Below, one piece after another: positions 1 to 14,664 of a DNA stretch of 64,000 bases. The DNA comes from Bugula neritina (Eukaryota; Bryozoa; Gymnolaemata; Cheilostomatida; Bugulidae), in contig OZ037767.1 in the NCBI GenBank assembly GCA_964035545.1, forward strand, positions 3,779,680 to 3,843,679. The letters are read 5' to 3'. How positions within the stretch are numbered: position 1 is the stretch's first letter; each line of letters opens with the position of its first letter. Made by a program: the position numbers and the translations under genes. Under the pieces are notes generated by a model. It made no database searches. It worked only from the letters and a program-made list of their open reading frames with translations, and was not told the origin of the DNA.

Positions 1-2053
1 TAGTTTGACCACCCATTAGCTAACCTGTTGAGCTGAAAGATCATTGGCTATCTTTGACATTCCAAACATATAGAGTGCTCACGTCCCAATCATTTCATTT
101 GCTTCCAATGACTAAATTTAATTGCAATTTCAGTCAATACTTTATCAACATTAATATTACTATGCTATTTATTTTCTTTCATGTATCAAGTTAATTGCAT
201 TCTTAAAGAAAATAATGCACTAGACTTGAATTAACTGGTATTGCATCTGTTTAAGCTCTTACCACAGTCAATATGTGTTTATTTTATGGTAAATCTGCTG
301 AAAAATTCAAATATTTCTTTATTGGATTGTACAGACAAGGTTGTTTAACTCATAGACAAGTGTTCTACTTTTTATTTTCAAATTTAGGTGCAAGTTCTGC
401 CCAAACACTGATAAGAAAATTAAAAACCAAGACTAATGAATTTTGGTGTGCAGTGAATAATGACCTTGCAGATCTTAAGTACTGGTGAACCAAGAAATAT
501 ACTTTGTATGCAGTAGGTAATTTAATGAAGTATAACTAGTATAGTTGCCATTAGTAGTTCAAAATATAAGATATATAGTCTGGTAAACTAGACCTAATAA
601 TATAAAGCAGGTAATTAAATATACATACCTCGGGTACAACCTATGTAGAATAGATGGACTGTGAGCAAGTGTATCAGCTTACTGAAATAGCAATAGTTTG
701 GGTGCTCTGGGTAGTATTTTCCATAACTTTTTGGATTCTACAATGTATAACTATAAGTTACTATAACACTTTTTCTTATACAAGATGATTCCCTCTAAAC
801 TTTCAATTCACCTTAAATATATTGTATTTTCCTATATTTCAAGTTATTTTAAACAACAAAATATTGTCAGCATAGACTTATCTCATGTGGCAGCATAACA
901 TAAGTACAAGTTTCTACCTGATGCAATGTTAGCAATGCATATTAGAAATTCAACTGTATGGAAGTGTCAGCCAATATGCTTATTCTAGTATTACAATGTT
1001 CTGGAGAGATTGTAATGAGTGCAGCTGGCTACTATTTGTAATATCTACCATAATTATTGAAATCAATTTTAAAGACTTAAAAAAAACAATAATATCAGAA
1101 TGGCATATATTAATTGAAAATGTGTTAAATTGACGCATGCAATCATAAGGTGTCAACGACAATCTTTATTCCTGCCTTTTAAAAGACAGTAAAAGTTAAA
1201 AAAGTATGCAAAGGAGACACTCTTTTTTAACCTCGATGCAATGGCACTTCAAAAAGAAATTACAACAATTATCATATGAATTAAAATATAAGTTAGAATA
1301 AATTATTCTGGTTTTTGCTGGTGTAAGTATTTTGCTACACTACAAACCACAATACTACATCGTTGATACGCCCTAATCAATATAGACTATTATCAACGCC
1401 TGAACAAATCTCTTCTTTCATTAGGGTTAAGAATTTTTTCTTTAACTACTGTTTTGTTTTAAGAAAGACAACATGAATGAGCAGCTATTATTGCATAGAT
1501 TATAGAAAACTGCATTGTGTTCAAATCGATACGACATAAATGAGATATTGATCCTAGTCAGCATCTCAAAGCCTTGCACTAAACTAGAAGCCTAAGACAT
1601 AAATCCAATCCACTGGTCCAGAAAATTGACTTTATCCATTCAAACTTTTGCATAATAAAAGAACTCTAAACAAATTATCATTAAATAATTGTCTGAGATA
1701 ATTATTCGAACCGACAATGTTGTTTGACTGCTTCACTACGTTATTAATTGTTCATCATTGCTGAGTTATGCAAGCTTTTTAGACTAACTTCTTGTTATTC
1801 TAGCATCTATAGGTTTAAGCAGGTAAGTTTCAGTGCTATACAGTTACATATTTTTACAGGTGATTAAATTGCCAAATAACTTTTCTAAAAGAGTATCAAA
1901 TTTCAAAAGATTTCTAACTTATTATATTAACCCACTATAGCAGTCAATGGGTTATGACACTTCAGTAAATGAAGAAAAATGTGTTAATTATTTCGCTAAT
2001 AGGTTTCTTAGCTGTAAGTTTGATTTTAGCAGGCATCTGAATTCTAGATCCTA

Positions 2054-2055
<2 letters not shown>

Positions 2056-2086
<31 letters not shown>
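2056..2086. repeat. (CTG)n trinucleotide microsatellite
   Basis: About ten uninterrupted CTG units. Short frames on both strands read it as alanine or serine runs, but no exon context supports translation. Confidence 0.9.
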
Positions 2087-2088
<2 letters not shown>

Positions 2089-3287
2089 TTTATGAGCACT
2101 ATAATAGTAAAATAAGTCGTTACATAATAGAGTGAAAAGAGTAAATACTGTGACAATCAGCTGTTGACACAAGCAATAGGAATGTCGCATACTAAAAGCA
2201 AGTTAATACTAAAAAGAAAGATTGTTATTTTGGTGTGTAATTCAGGATCAATATAATAATATATCAATTAGCACTTTATTCAATACGCTGCCGCCAATAT
2301 GTCTGACAGCATGAATATTCTGCTATATAATAAGCAGAGTTGCATATTTTACTTGACTTTATTAATGCCCAAGCATTTATATAAGTAACTTTAGCTAGAA
2401 ATTTCTTTTGTAACACTTTCTTAAATAATTGATTAGCGATATGGATTATATAATAATTATACAAACACTTAATTGTGTCAACTTTCATGTAAATATTGTA
2501 ATAAATGCTACTGTTACTTGGTCAAACCTTTCTCACCAACTTAATATATATGAACTTAATTGTTAGATTGGCACTAAAACATGTATATAATGTAAGATAC
2601 AGAATTCAGTTGTTTTAACCTTTCTATATTTTTGCTAGTATACTGTAATAACACATGTTAAATTATTAAAATATATTGTATTGTGATAACATAATATATT
2701 ACATGTTATCATATTGTGAGATAGCACTAGAAAAATATACTAACAGGAAGAGCTTGTGGTTTTCAGAAGTAGTGAGGGAATTATGTATAGTGTATGAGCC
2801 ATAATTATAATAGAGTCTGTCACTTTTAGCCCTTACAGTCTCATGCACCAATAATTTAAATATATAATATATATAACAAGGTACGTCAATATTATATTTT
2901 GTCATGACAGTTCAATAAATTTCAACATTATTCATTCTTCAAGACAACTATAGTAACAAAGGCACATGAGAAACAGTATTTGGTTTGTTTACAATATTAT
3001 TACAATTATCATTATATTATTATTATTGTTATATTAATAATATAATAACATTATTATAATCATAATATTATTTTATCATGATATTATTATATTGTATAAT
3101 GGTTATAAATTATAGTTTCAAATGCAAGATGGGCAATTTATGTTGTGATCATGAATAATTATTTGTACATTTTTATTAGCAACTAATATTTTAACAAGAA
3201 GTTATGCTCCCAATTGCTAGCAGTTTGAAGTTGTGAATATATTACATATAATGTCTTCTATCAAATTTCTAAAATCTGCAAATCGCT

Positions 3288-3412
3288 CACACACACACGC
3301 ACACACGCACACGCGCACACGCACACACGCACACACGCACACACGCACACACGCACACACGCACACACGCACACACGCACACACGCACACACGCACACAC
3401 GCACACACGCAC

Positions 3413-3450
<38 letters not shown>

Positions 3451-3460
3451 ACACACACAC
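3288..3460. repeat. Long CA microsatellite with regular CG interruptions
   Basis: A (CA)n tract in which a CACACACG octamer is itself repeated in tandem, grading into pure CA at the right end. The His/Thr-rich and Cys/Val-rich open frames over it are products of the repeat. Confidence 0.95.
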
Positions 3461-5329
3461 TGCATACGCACTGATGTCCACAAAACACGGTGTGGTGATA
3501 TAAAACAAATTATAACATTTTGAAATGCAATTGTTAAGCTAGCTATTGTTATCGGTGTACAAAATTAAACCATTGTGAAAATTGCATAGTCATAGTTAAT
3601 TCCACAACACTGCTTATATTTATTGATTTCCAGGTGTCGATTGTATGTAGATAAGAGAATGTCAAGATAACAAAATCAAACCTAAACTTATTAATAAACT
3701 ATTATTGTAACTATCAAGGGTGAAGCCTAATCTAGTGCAATGCGTGACTGCACCTTGGTCTCAGAATTTCAACTTCATCACTGCTCAGCAATCTTGCTAT
3801 GCATGGAATTTTCACGCATGCGCCTGGTAACCGTTTCATCACGTTCTTGCACTCACCTGTTGATTATGAATGATTGATCACTTTTTACGGCTCATTTTCC
3901 AACCGCTATTTATCAAACCAGAATCAAATGAGAATATCGAATATTCAAAGTTAGCTATACTTGCAGTCTAAAATAATTTATACAGCCTCTATTTGAAAAC
4001 CTGAAGAAGTACAATTAATTGTTAATATGTTTTTCTGAAGGGGTAAGTTAGAGATATTAGCATGAGTTTTGTAAAAGTGCCTACATGCAGCTGAGTGGTT
4101 ACCAAGTTCAATGTTATATTTTAATAATCTCCTTTATGTAGACTGCAAAGCTGTTTATTACAATCGTCCTTATGCTGTACTTCTGGTGCAGCGTTTACCG
4201 CCCTCAACCAACCTACCCACCTTTATTAAAACTGTTTGATGACTGCATATTATGTAATGCAAAGTCTGTTCGACTGAATAGCAAAGCATTTTCAGTAGTA
4301 GATTGTTATGGGTTAACAAATTTCAGTGGCAAAGTAGTTTTTGAAGAATTTCATTGAATTCACTAATAAAATAAGACGGCAATATCAGGTTGAATCAATT
4401 GAGTCAAAGTTGCTAAGTTTATGCTGCCATACTGAAATCATGTATACACAAATAAATCAATAATTTAATTATTTTTTTTAAAAATATCAATTTCATACCA
4501 AATGGTTTCCGCATGCACGCACACGTGCACCACACAGTCATCTGGTCACTTCATGAATCCATGAATGCAGCTGCTATAATAAATTTCAGACAATAGATGT
4601 TTGTTTACGTTAGAAAAGCATTTATTAGTCTTTCAATTATTGATATTGGAGACAGAATAAATTAAATATAGTGTCACTCTCTATATCTCAGTTTACTACG
4701 CTTGAGTAGCGCACTTCATAGTTCATTTACACAGTCACATATTTAGTTAATGGAAAATCCTAGCTCTTCCTGCAGTATTCTATCTGTTGAACAGCAGACG
4801 ACTAGTTTAAGCAGACGATACTGCGTGCTGTGATTTAGTACTTCGAGAAGAATCTAGTTAGTGTAAGATTAAATAGCTTATTACACTCTGTGGCAGGCAA
4901 CTAGAGGATTACATAATCATAATCACCATTGTTTTACTGTAAGGAGAACATTACTGCATATAATTGAAAATATACAGCATCGCCTCTGCTGCCTTTTTCC
5001 AGGTTTTTGTTTTTGCATAGAATCATTGATTAAAAAGAGTTAGAAGCCAAATTCTTTCAAATATTATATGCGTGCTGTTAGATAAATCATATGTTGTAAC
5101 CTTGCTACTAATGATTTTTAATCTACTAAATTAAAACACGTTAGTACTAAATATGCATTTAGGGGAAAACATATTGCAATGTAGATTGCACTTTTTCAGG
5201 CTAAACTAACATTTCAACCTAAAATACTCAATATAGTTTAGTATTTGAAGAGCATTCTTGTTGAGAAGATATTCAATGCTATTCTTTCTTTTTGGCAATG
5301 ACTTGAAAATAACATTATATCTCGTTGTA

Positions 5330-5500
5330 TAATGTATTATATAGTTGGTATACCATATATTATATATACATGTATATTGTAGCTATATTATAGGTATATT
5401 GTAAGTATATCATAAATATATTGAAGGTGTATTGCAGGTATATTGTAAGTATTATTGCTGGTATAGTGCATGTATTATCTCCCGGCATATGGTGTATATA
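5330..5500. repeat. Degenerate TATATTGTA(G/A)G tandem repeat
   Basis: Variants of a roughly 12-13 base unit (GTATATTGTAAG, GTATATTGCAGG and similar) recur in series. AT-rich and diverged. Confidence 0.5.
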
Positions 5501-5964
5501 TTGTGTGTACTAGAAGTAGAGGTTTCAAGCTGATAAATAAAGCACTTTATCTTTCTTCAACTGAGGTTGCATTATAACCCTAAGCTATAATAAGTTGCTA
5601 TGCTACAAACTTATCCTTTAATTAATGTTAAAATCTTAGCAACACTTTTTCAAAACAAACAAATTAAACTCTGAAATTGGTTGAAGGCTTTACAATAGCA
5701 TTAATGATCTTGGTCTAAATTCTAAAACATAGGCTCGGTATCATAAGTAGGAAATTGCTCTGTAAGTAATCTGCAAAACTCAGTAAAGTCTATATACAAA
5801 TTTTTTATAATTATTGCCTGATATGAACACACAAGGACAAACTAATGCAGTATTTCAAGAAGTTCACTAAAAATATGCTAAGGTTTTGGGTTTATTCCTT
5901 GGCTTATCTTTTTCACTAAATTATGTATAGAAGCTGTTAATAATTCACTTTTCTTTTTTATTAG

Positions 5965-6149
5965 AGACTAAAGACGACAATTTTATTCCTATACACCTTC
6001 AGCAATGGATCTTGTTTTCTCACACCAACCCTGCTACGCTTCACAAGGAATGATAATCACCTAAAGATAAAAGTGCAAGAATTAGCCAATCAGGGACCGG
6101 ATCATCTTCTACCTGTCACTAATTACTGTAATTGAAGTGATATATAAAC
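5965..6149 (+). other. Probable 5' UTR part of the first visible transporter exon
   Basis: A pyrimidine-rich acceptor (TTTTCTTTTTTATTAG) ends at 5964, suggesting that the exon with the chosen ATG at 6150 begins at 5965 and that a noncoding exon lies further upstream. This is inferred from the splice signal alone. Confidence 0.4.
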
Positions 6150-9100
6150 ATGAATACGCAAGCAGAATACACTGCGGCACCAGCCGAAGATCACTTTGAA
6201 GTGAGACACAACGGAGAGCACACTATAACCAGACCACGGAAGTTGACCCCTCTTCCTACAAGACCTCCGATACGACTTGAACCCTTGTATTCCGTCTCAA
6301 ACGCACCTTCCACAGATTTAGTAAGTAGAGTTGCTCTATTACACAATATTAAATAATGTTTTGTTCATTACGCAGTATAATGTTGTTAGGTACACTTATT
6401 CAAGTTGCATGCATTATGTTGAGTTGTGATAGAGTTTTGCATTATAGATCATTTTAAAAATTAAAACACAAGTCTATTTTTAGCATTTTTAATTAATAAG
6501 TAATTCTATATTTCTAGTTTGCCGTTAGCAGGTATTTACTGCATGCCTATGAACACAACAAAATTAATTTTTACTTTTAGAAGTTTTTTCAAAAAGTATA
6601 TTATTGTTGACGTATTGCTGTAAAGTTTTGCATGCTTCCTGTGATTGCTCACCAAGTTCTTTGGTAATGTTGTAAACCAACGTACGTGATCTACATAATA
6701 TTTTGGTGGCAACCTTAGTAAAATCCACTGTTCATGCTGGTATGTGTAAAGCAATAGTAGCATAAATTATGAACTGTAGTAACTACATTGTGTGTGACGC
6801 ACGTGGGATACGATGCTAGGTCAACTCGTAATGTGTTCACATGCTCTCAGTGGGCTAGAAAAACATTACAGTTTAACTCTATATGAACAGGGTTTTGTCT
6901 AAAAAACAAAAATACTTTTTCACTTTAAACTAGAGTTTGTTTATTTAGGCAGTCATACAAATCTATATTTAGCAAGTGCAGTAGAATAGTGATATTGTTA
7001 TATTTATAAAATTGTAATACTTAGTACAGCATGTTCCCATACGATTCAGTCAATGTGCCGAGCACTTAGCCACTGAGTGTTTGAAACCTGCTTCTTTCTC
7101 CTTCTCCAGATTAATTTTAATTCACTTTTATCCTTCATTATAAACATACAAATTTGGCAGTTAGAAAAACGAGTCCAGTTTCCAAAATTCAACCCGTACA
7201 GCAGTTGGTAAATACGACCTGCAGAAATTAATTCCATGCTGAAGAAGTTTTGAATAGTAAATATTCTGCTAAGTACTATTATGCAAAACCTGACACATTG
7301 ACACTCTTATTACGGTACTTGGACACAAAACAAATGTAATAGCTGCATGCATCAACATATAAATTTGTTTTGATCATCACGTAGCAAAGTTATAAAACAT
7401 TCTATTGTTGTCTCTTTCACATGAATTAGAAAACTGCATTCACCTTTTTCACTCACAAGACATAAGTTGGACTTGTTAGTTTACTCTCAGAGGATGGTTG
7501 CTTCAATTTGCTATGTTACCGATGTGAGTATTGGGATTTGTCAAGGAAAATTATCAAATTTTAAAAATTAGTTTGGTAACATTTTGCAAGTTTTAAAATA
7601 AAAATTTGAGAATTTAGATCATTCAAAAATGTTGGTGCATGTATTGGCTGGTGAACTTGTTTATTTAACTTTTTTCACCCCCTACAGCGCCAAATTCTTA
7701 GCCTTTACACATTTGTTTTTCTTTGCATTCATTAAACTTATTCACATTTTTTACTATCCGTAGCATGAACAATATCAAAAGGAAATATTTTTTGGTTCAT
7801 TAGGTAATACCTTAGGATATAACACTATACATGTTAACAATAACCTATGAATTACCAGTTGTTATATATCTTTTGTAAGATTTAAAAAAACATTTCATTT
7901 GAATTATGAAGTGAATTGCAGGCCAGTTCATTTAGAGCCTGCATTTAGAACTGTTTGCATACCCTTCTAAATTTGATACTTGTAGGGCATTAAAATGGAG
8001 CGGCAGATATCCACCATTCCTTTAGTGAATGAAAAGGAACAAAATGGACTCAACACCAGCAGCACATCAATGGATATGACAGCAGAGCTATCAAAACATA
8101 AACTGGTAACCAAACACAGCCAAGTCTCTCCTGCAGAGTTCGTACAGGAGACGAAGGATAAAAATGACACAACATCAAATAGCGATTCCAATAATAACAC
8201 GGAGAAAGACACAAACTGTGTATTAGCAGGAAAAATTATCACAGCGATTTTAACAGGAATGTATTTTGGGTGGTTTTTACAGAAATCTACAGGTGAGTAA
8301 TAGAATGCATACAGTTTGGTAAATATTTGTTGGCATAAAATCAGTCGCAGTACAAATTATACAGCAGCTATACTAAGCTCAACGGTATTGACAATACAGT
8401 GATTATTCTGAAATTTGTCAAGATTTGATACATTTATTTCTTTTAGCAAACACCTTGATAGGTTGAAAGTGATTCAGCTGGCATAATTTTGTATTACTCT
8501 CAGTAATTGAAATACATAATCTATACTATAGGATATTTGTATAGGGTGTAGCCAATTACTATCTTTACTAAAATTTGTTTACCCAATCAATGCCAGTGTA
8601 ACAATAATAACAACCATCGATTTTATCAAAATATTTTTATATATTCTTCTCCAATACTTAACAATCAGCCTACTCATCTACATAATATATTCCAGTGTTT
8701 GCTGTTTCAAACCAAACCCCAAATAGTTCTACTAAGTCATTATAGGCATATTCTAACTGAATTATCTATTGACTCAAAAGTTATTAAAAAAGTTATTAAA
8801 AATACTTTTCGTATATCGATAACATGATTATGTTCAAATCAAAGTTGAAAACATTTAAATCAATTTAAAAAAAACTAATTAGAGCTTAGATGCACCTTTT
8901 GAAACTTTGCTTCAGTTATAGTCAATAGAGCATTATGAGTTTTCATTTAAAATCAAAGAGTGTTGTATTTTGAAAAATCTTATACAAAAAATATGCTGAG
9001 TTATATCAAATATCTCGATATTTACAATTTCCATATTAACACTTCTTATAGTAATGGATTAATCTTTTATACCAAGAATGGCAACTGAACTAGACTTTTT

Positions 9101-12100
9101 TTATGAATGCTGATTACATTTTAACTGATAAACTCTCCTGTTATTTTGTTTCAGTCTACAAGCCAGAAACTATAAGAAATCAGTTCTTATTTAGAGAGCT
9201 AATCATGTTCAAAATGTTCTTTGGCGTCCTACTAACAAGTAAGTATCAGAATATACTCATTGTAAGTCCACACTATAAGAGCTGTAGTTTACAAGTTTCT
9301 CTTCATATCATTGAATCTGTAGCTGGGATGTGTTAGGTTTTTTGGGATAAAGTGGTCCAACTCCAAACTCACACATGTGCAAACCGAAACTTAGATTTTC
9401 AAGCAGAGAAAGGCGTACATCCTTTTGTCTTACAGTGCTTAGTGTAGAAATGTTGATTAGCTTTTAGCATGGGGTTCCAGTTTTGCATTTTTCATTTCGG
9501 TTTGGGTCGAGAAGTCACAACCCTCCATGTACATCTTCCTATGTTGCTATACTGGTAATTGCACCCCCAAAAATAAACGAATGAGATAACTTAAAAAATA
9601 AAACCTAAAAGAAATGAGATAATTGGAAATTTCTACTTTGCAACTCAACAGTATATGTTGGAGGACTTCAGCTGGAAGTCCATAGTTGTACTGCACTGTA
9701 TACACATACACAAAAATAAGTTGCATATAGTTTTTGACTAAAATAAAAAGCCTTTATTCGTTCCACACACTGCAATGCTGTTTTTACAGGCCAGTTTGTG
9801 CTGTTGATACTATCCTATATTCCACAAACAAAGCCTCATATAGAAGCTGCCAAACACGCATACACATCTTCATTGTGCCAGAAAGGAATTATCTCCACCG
9901 TAACTGGGACTTTTCTGCTCGGATGTGGCATGGCAGTAGCAGGAGCTGTAAGTCTTAGACTGATCATGTGACATAGAATGCATGACATATAAATATAATA
10001 TTTCAGAAGTCATCAGATTGCTCTCATCGTTCTATATCTCTTTTGATCCCATTTCTGTTTGACTGATAACAGCTGTTGTATGCAACAATTTCTAGCAAGC
10101 ATTGATATGATAATCTACCCAAGTGTTAAAAGTGTGATTTATCAAAAACTTGAGCTTTTCAAATTTCCTTTTACACCCCTTGAAAGCCCCATCAACAGTC
10201 TCATAAATAACATTAAGTAATTTATTGAGGAACTGATTTTTGAGGATATAACCAGAATGCAGTATAAAAATAGATTAAAATTTTTATGATAAATTAAACT
10301 AGTGTAAGAGTTCACTACATAATGTTGGAGTGAGTTGATTTACTGTTATACCACTGTTAAAATCAAATTATGCTGGCCAATGACAGCATTTCTATCTAAT
10401 ATATTATGTAATAACGTATAGCGTATATATTTGTAGTGTCCTGGCATGGTTCTAGCCCAAATTGGTAGTCTGGTACCAAATTCAGGTAAAGAACTGCACA
10501 TCAAATATACTCAATAGCACTTAGGTGCAGAAACTGATAAATTTCAATAGTCCAAGATTTTTGATTTTTTTTTGAAAATTTTCTATAGTGTTTGCAATTA
10601 AATTATTGTGTATATATAATATACATCATATAATATTTAATATAAAATGACAATGTTAATCATATTATAGTAAAAGTAATGTTTTCCTATTTGAATCAGT
10701 TGTCTTTCAACTATTTCCTGAGAAGCAACACTCTATTTGTACTAATTTTCACTTTCAATAACTTCTAAACTACCTCAAATATTGTTTAAGGCTACTTAAA
10801 CCCAAACCCAATCACAGAAACTTAAGTTAAAGTTTATGAGATGAATCCAGTTTTTCGGCCACCATACAAACTATGTATTGTATTGTATTTAATATCTTGT
10901 GCTACGAGTTGACTATAGAATGATTTCACAAACCATGCAAATGAGTAATAGACCACGTGGTTATATGTGACTCAATAACTATCTTTATTTGTCCACTACC
11001 TACAAGTATGCTGGTATAGAATAGCAGGAATCTACATACTACACCAAATTCAACTAATAATTACAGAGTTTCTGATGATTAGTTAGGGTTCACTTAATAT
11101 TGCAGGAGGCCTGCAGTGATAATGACTGACTTTCTCTGATTCTACTAGTATTTTATATGATCTAGATATTATAATTATAATATAAATTCAACTACAATTA
11201 TACAAAGCATTATTACTATTCTTTCAACAATGGTAGTGTGACCTAGTAGTCATGTGACCTAGTAGTCATGTGACCTAGTAGTCATGTGACCTACTAGTCA
11301 TGTGACCTATTGATGCAATTTCACAATTACTTTGAAAATAGAACTATAAAGTTTTGAATTGTTATGAGAAATATCTGAGTTATACGAAGTGTAACTAGTT
11401 TTAATATTATTACTTTCTCTTGTAGCTTACACTGTGCTAGGAGGAATAATTGGCTGTCTGCTATATGGCCTGCTACACAAGTACCTGGTGAAAGTGACAA
11501 CACCCTCTGAGCCGTATACAACACACTTGTAAGTCTAGTCAGTATAGCCCTACTAGACAGGTCTTACATCTACAGTATTTTTGTTATAGCAGTCAGTGAA
11601 CTTTAAGTTTTTGAAGACATGAGTTTTTGTACAACTGACATCCCAGACAATATATGAAACGAAATATTTTTACAAAAAATTTTCAAAAATGTTTCACTTA
11701 CAATTAACTGTAGCAAAATGTCACCCGCAGAGTGTAATTTATATACTTGGCTGCAGTAGGCGCATAAAAGTTATTAACTTACCATAAAGGTTAAAAATAC
11801 AAGCACTATATAGTAGATCACATTTAGTAACTGGCATTATATTACCTTTCATTTTGCTAATTGCCAGTTGCTAATTGCCAGTTTCTAATTGTCAATTGCC
11901 AGTTGCTCGTTGCTAGCTACATTTAGCCATGTACTACCCTGTTCTAGCATACATGAGAAGATAAAAGTACCTTATATAGCCCTAGCTCTTCCCTGTATGG
12001 TCCTGCTGATAGCAACCTTAGTTCTTATGGATGTCTTCAAGCCTGAGAACCAGAAATGGCTAGACACAAAAGAGGTATCCAATAAAACATCATAGTCATC

Positions 12101-14664
12101 TCTGTTCAAATTTTTTTAAACCCTATTTTGGTAATCATCATAACAGTTGGAAAATAAATCAATAATGCATCAAATGAGTTTACTGTACTTGTTTATAAAG
12201 TGATGAGAATTTCAAAACAGTTGAAGTTTTGAATATCTATTTGCAGCCAATCTATGAACTAAGTCTTTACTGCTGCAATGTTTTAACTAGGTAGGAGGGA
12301 TTTAAGACTAAATCTTTATTCTAGCACATGCAATATAAAAACATAAACTTTGAGAGTTGGAAATACTGCTAGCATAAGAAATCATCTGCTCAAAAATCAA
12401 ATCAAAAACTACAAATTCTGGCTGCGGACCAAAAAGTTGAATCCCAACATAAACAAATATTTCTTGATACTTATATATTTGGTTGAAATAAATATTACAT
12501 TTATTCAGGAAATAAAACACCTAAAACTTTGCGCTGAAAAATTTGCATAAGCATATTAATATCCTTCTGCTAACGTGATACACGTGACTTAGCTGTTCTT
12601 CGGAATTAGCATGAGTTGATGTAAATAGACCACAACATTAATCAAAGGTCATAAACCCAGGCAATGCCACACGCCTGCAGGCAGCTACGTGCAGCTGTCA
12701 TTACTAAACTATGCATCTAGCGTTGGTGGGACTGCTGGTTGTGATTGTTTACCCAACATGGCAAGAGAACACTAATCAGCTCATTATATGCAACACCACA
12801 ACTCATTGACTTTCACTGCAAAAGAGACAATGAATTCATAATTTACATGGATTGTTAATCACTTTTGTTGTGGTTGTTAGAAGTTCCATATTTTGACCTA
12901 ACTAACATCAGATGAGTTTTTAATGCACTCTTACTTGTTCAAACTAATTTAGATGCCAGGAGTTAGAGCAGCGCTGATATACGTATATTTTATATAATAT
13001 TGAAAAGTAATTATTAGTAATGCATTGCTGTATATAGTAGCCAAGATAATATATATCAACAATCAGAAACTAAATTAGAAAATATGCCAACAACACATAA
13101 GTGTATCAGACTTACATCCCCATGTTGACACATTTAGTATTGGCACTACTAATATTTGCTATACATTAGCTTAGTTTCTGTATTTTGCAGATGAGCAACA
13201 ACGTGACTTCCGATTTGCGTCCCAAACTAAAACTATCGACGTGTGGAGAAGCAAGTAGTTGGTTTACTGAGGAAATGTGGTCGCCGTCTGTGTGTGGAGT
13301 GATTCTCGGCCTGATACAGCTGCCGATAATTCTAGTGCTGACAGACACGATGGGCTCCAGCAGTGGGTAGGTGTAAAGATATATCAGTTATCTACTTTAA
13401 TAATATAAGACTGAGATAGTTTACGTCTTTGAGCATAGGTTGGGGTTGCATCAAATATGTATCAGTAATTTGAAAGTTTAGCTATAAGAGTGATCTACCT
13501 GTAAACTTAACTTGCTAAGAAAATTTTAAAGTATAAAGTATATATGCCAGCAGAGATATATCTTTTATGCAGTTATAGACTACGTGCTTTAAATTTAAGC
13601 AATTAAATGCTATGTTCCCAATATGAGAATATATACAGTCAACCATTCTTAAGAAAAAGTAGCCTAATAATAATATTATATATTAGATATATTATTATGT
13701 TGATGCTCCTGGAATACATGAGGCACATATTATAATATATGTTGTAGGTATATGGCTATTACCTCACAATGGGTGGTTACTAAACGACTCAAAGAAATGT
13801 TTCCATATATGGCTAAAGCTAAGTCTAGCATAGAGCACTATTGGATGGTGAGTCCATTGAGATGTATTTTATACTCCAGCTTTTTTAATACGACTGTTAT
13901 CATGCAGAAAGAAATTAACATTCAAGTTAGGCATATAACATTATTTTAATGGTCTATACGTTTTTCTGTCTATTGTTATGGAAGAATACAAACTAGGTGC
14001 TGCCCAGTGTTTCCGAGAAGCCAATATTTTGCTAATATTACTGTTGATTGTTTTCTTAGGTTTTCTACATAATAGCGGCAGCGTTAGGAGCAGGGCTGGC
14101 AGCTCTGTCTTCTTGCACCTTTTTCAAAGCCTCAGGACCTGTCTGGTGGCAGGGCCTACTCGGGGGATTCCTCATGCTCTTTGGATCTAGACTAGGTTCT
14201 GGCTGCACAAGGTAACACAACTCCCAGTTCTCTATAAATATTATCCAGTTAGATTGAAAAGACATGCATTCTATATCTGAGTTGTAGATTGTGATGTGTC
14301 GAAGCACTTGATTAGTTGTGGTCCCATTTTTATACACATTTTAGCCTCTTTTACGTAGCTACAAACATTCATAGCAAAATATTTTCTAATATATATTGAA
14401 AAGTCTTTTTTTGTTAGACATTGTAGCTCATATTATATATTATGCAATGCTATAAACTGCAAAATAAACTTAATTTTCCATGTTTAGTATACTTATTATT
14501 GTAATTCAGTATTTAATAATGTTTATAGTGGTCACGGAATAAGTGGTGCAGCATTGTTGGTTGGTTTAAGCTGGATTGCCGTTCCATCTATGTTTGCCGG
14601 TGGAATCTGCACAGCATTTGCAATGGAATATTCCGGAACTAATCTCTATGTGGATACCTGGTAA
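6150..14664 (+). CDS. YeeE/YedE (TsuA-like) sulfur/thiosulfate membrane transporter
   Basis: Eleven phase-consistent exons: 6150-6320, 7986-8292, 9155-9238, 9790-9947, 10437-10485, 11426-11528, 11948-12074, 13191-13366, 13748-13847, 14060-14211 and 14529-14664 (stop TAA). Joined they give 520 residues. Residues 1 to about 130 are a hydrophilic N-terminal extension; the rest is a run of hydrophobic segments (first near 136-155). Family signatures are GCGMAVAGACPGMV (Cys241), SRLGSGCTSGHGISG (Cys474) and a late GGICTA (Cys503). They correspond to the three conserved cysteines of bacterial TsuA, where they are implicated in thiosulfate passage. The expected product is a multi-pass membrane permease; that the animal substrate is thiosulfate is inference. 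Bacterial TsuA is about 330 residues, so the extra length is mainly N-terminal. The ATG at 7995 is an alternative start, but exon 1 reads as coding and keeps phase. An AATAAA lies at 14755-14760. The introns show it is a resident animal gene, not contamination. Confidence 0.88.
11237..11310. repeat. 16-bp tandem repeat TGTGACCTAGTAGTCA
   Basis: Nearly five copies of a 16-base unit inside the intron before the transporter exon at 11426. Copies are almost identical, so the array is recent. Confidence 0.9.

Larger units (their letters stand above)
1..5950. other. Upstream non-genic stretch
   Basis: I see no exon with both family similarity and matching splice signals. The few open frames of 60-75 codons are short, AT-driven and resemble nothing I know. 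The stretch holds a CTG microsatellite, a long CA/CG-interrupted microsatellite and a degenerate TATATTGTA-type repeat, listed separately. Distal promoter or 5' noncoding exons of the downstream transporter gene could lie here. Confidence 0.5.

Noticed and set aside
1947-2156. Poly-Ala and poly-Ser frames around 2.06 kb
   Set aside because: Translations of the CTG repeat on either strand.
3217-3523. Several Cys/Val- and His/Thr-rich open frames on both strands
   Set aside because: They are translations of the CA microsatellite; no splice or start context.
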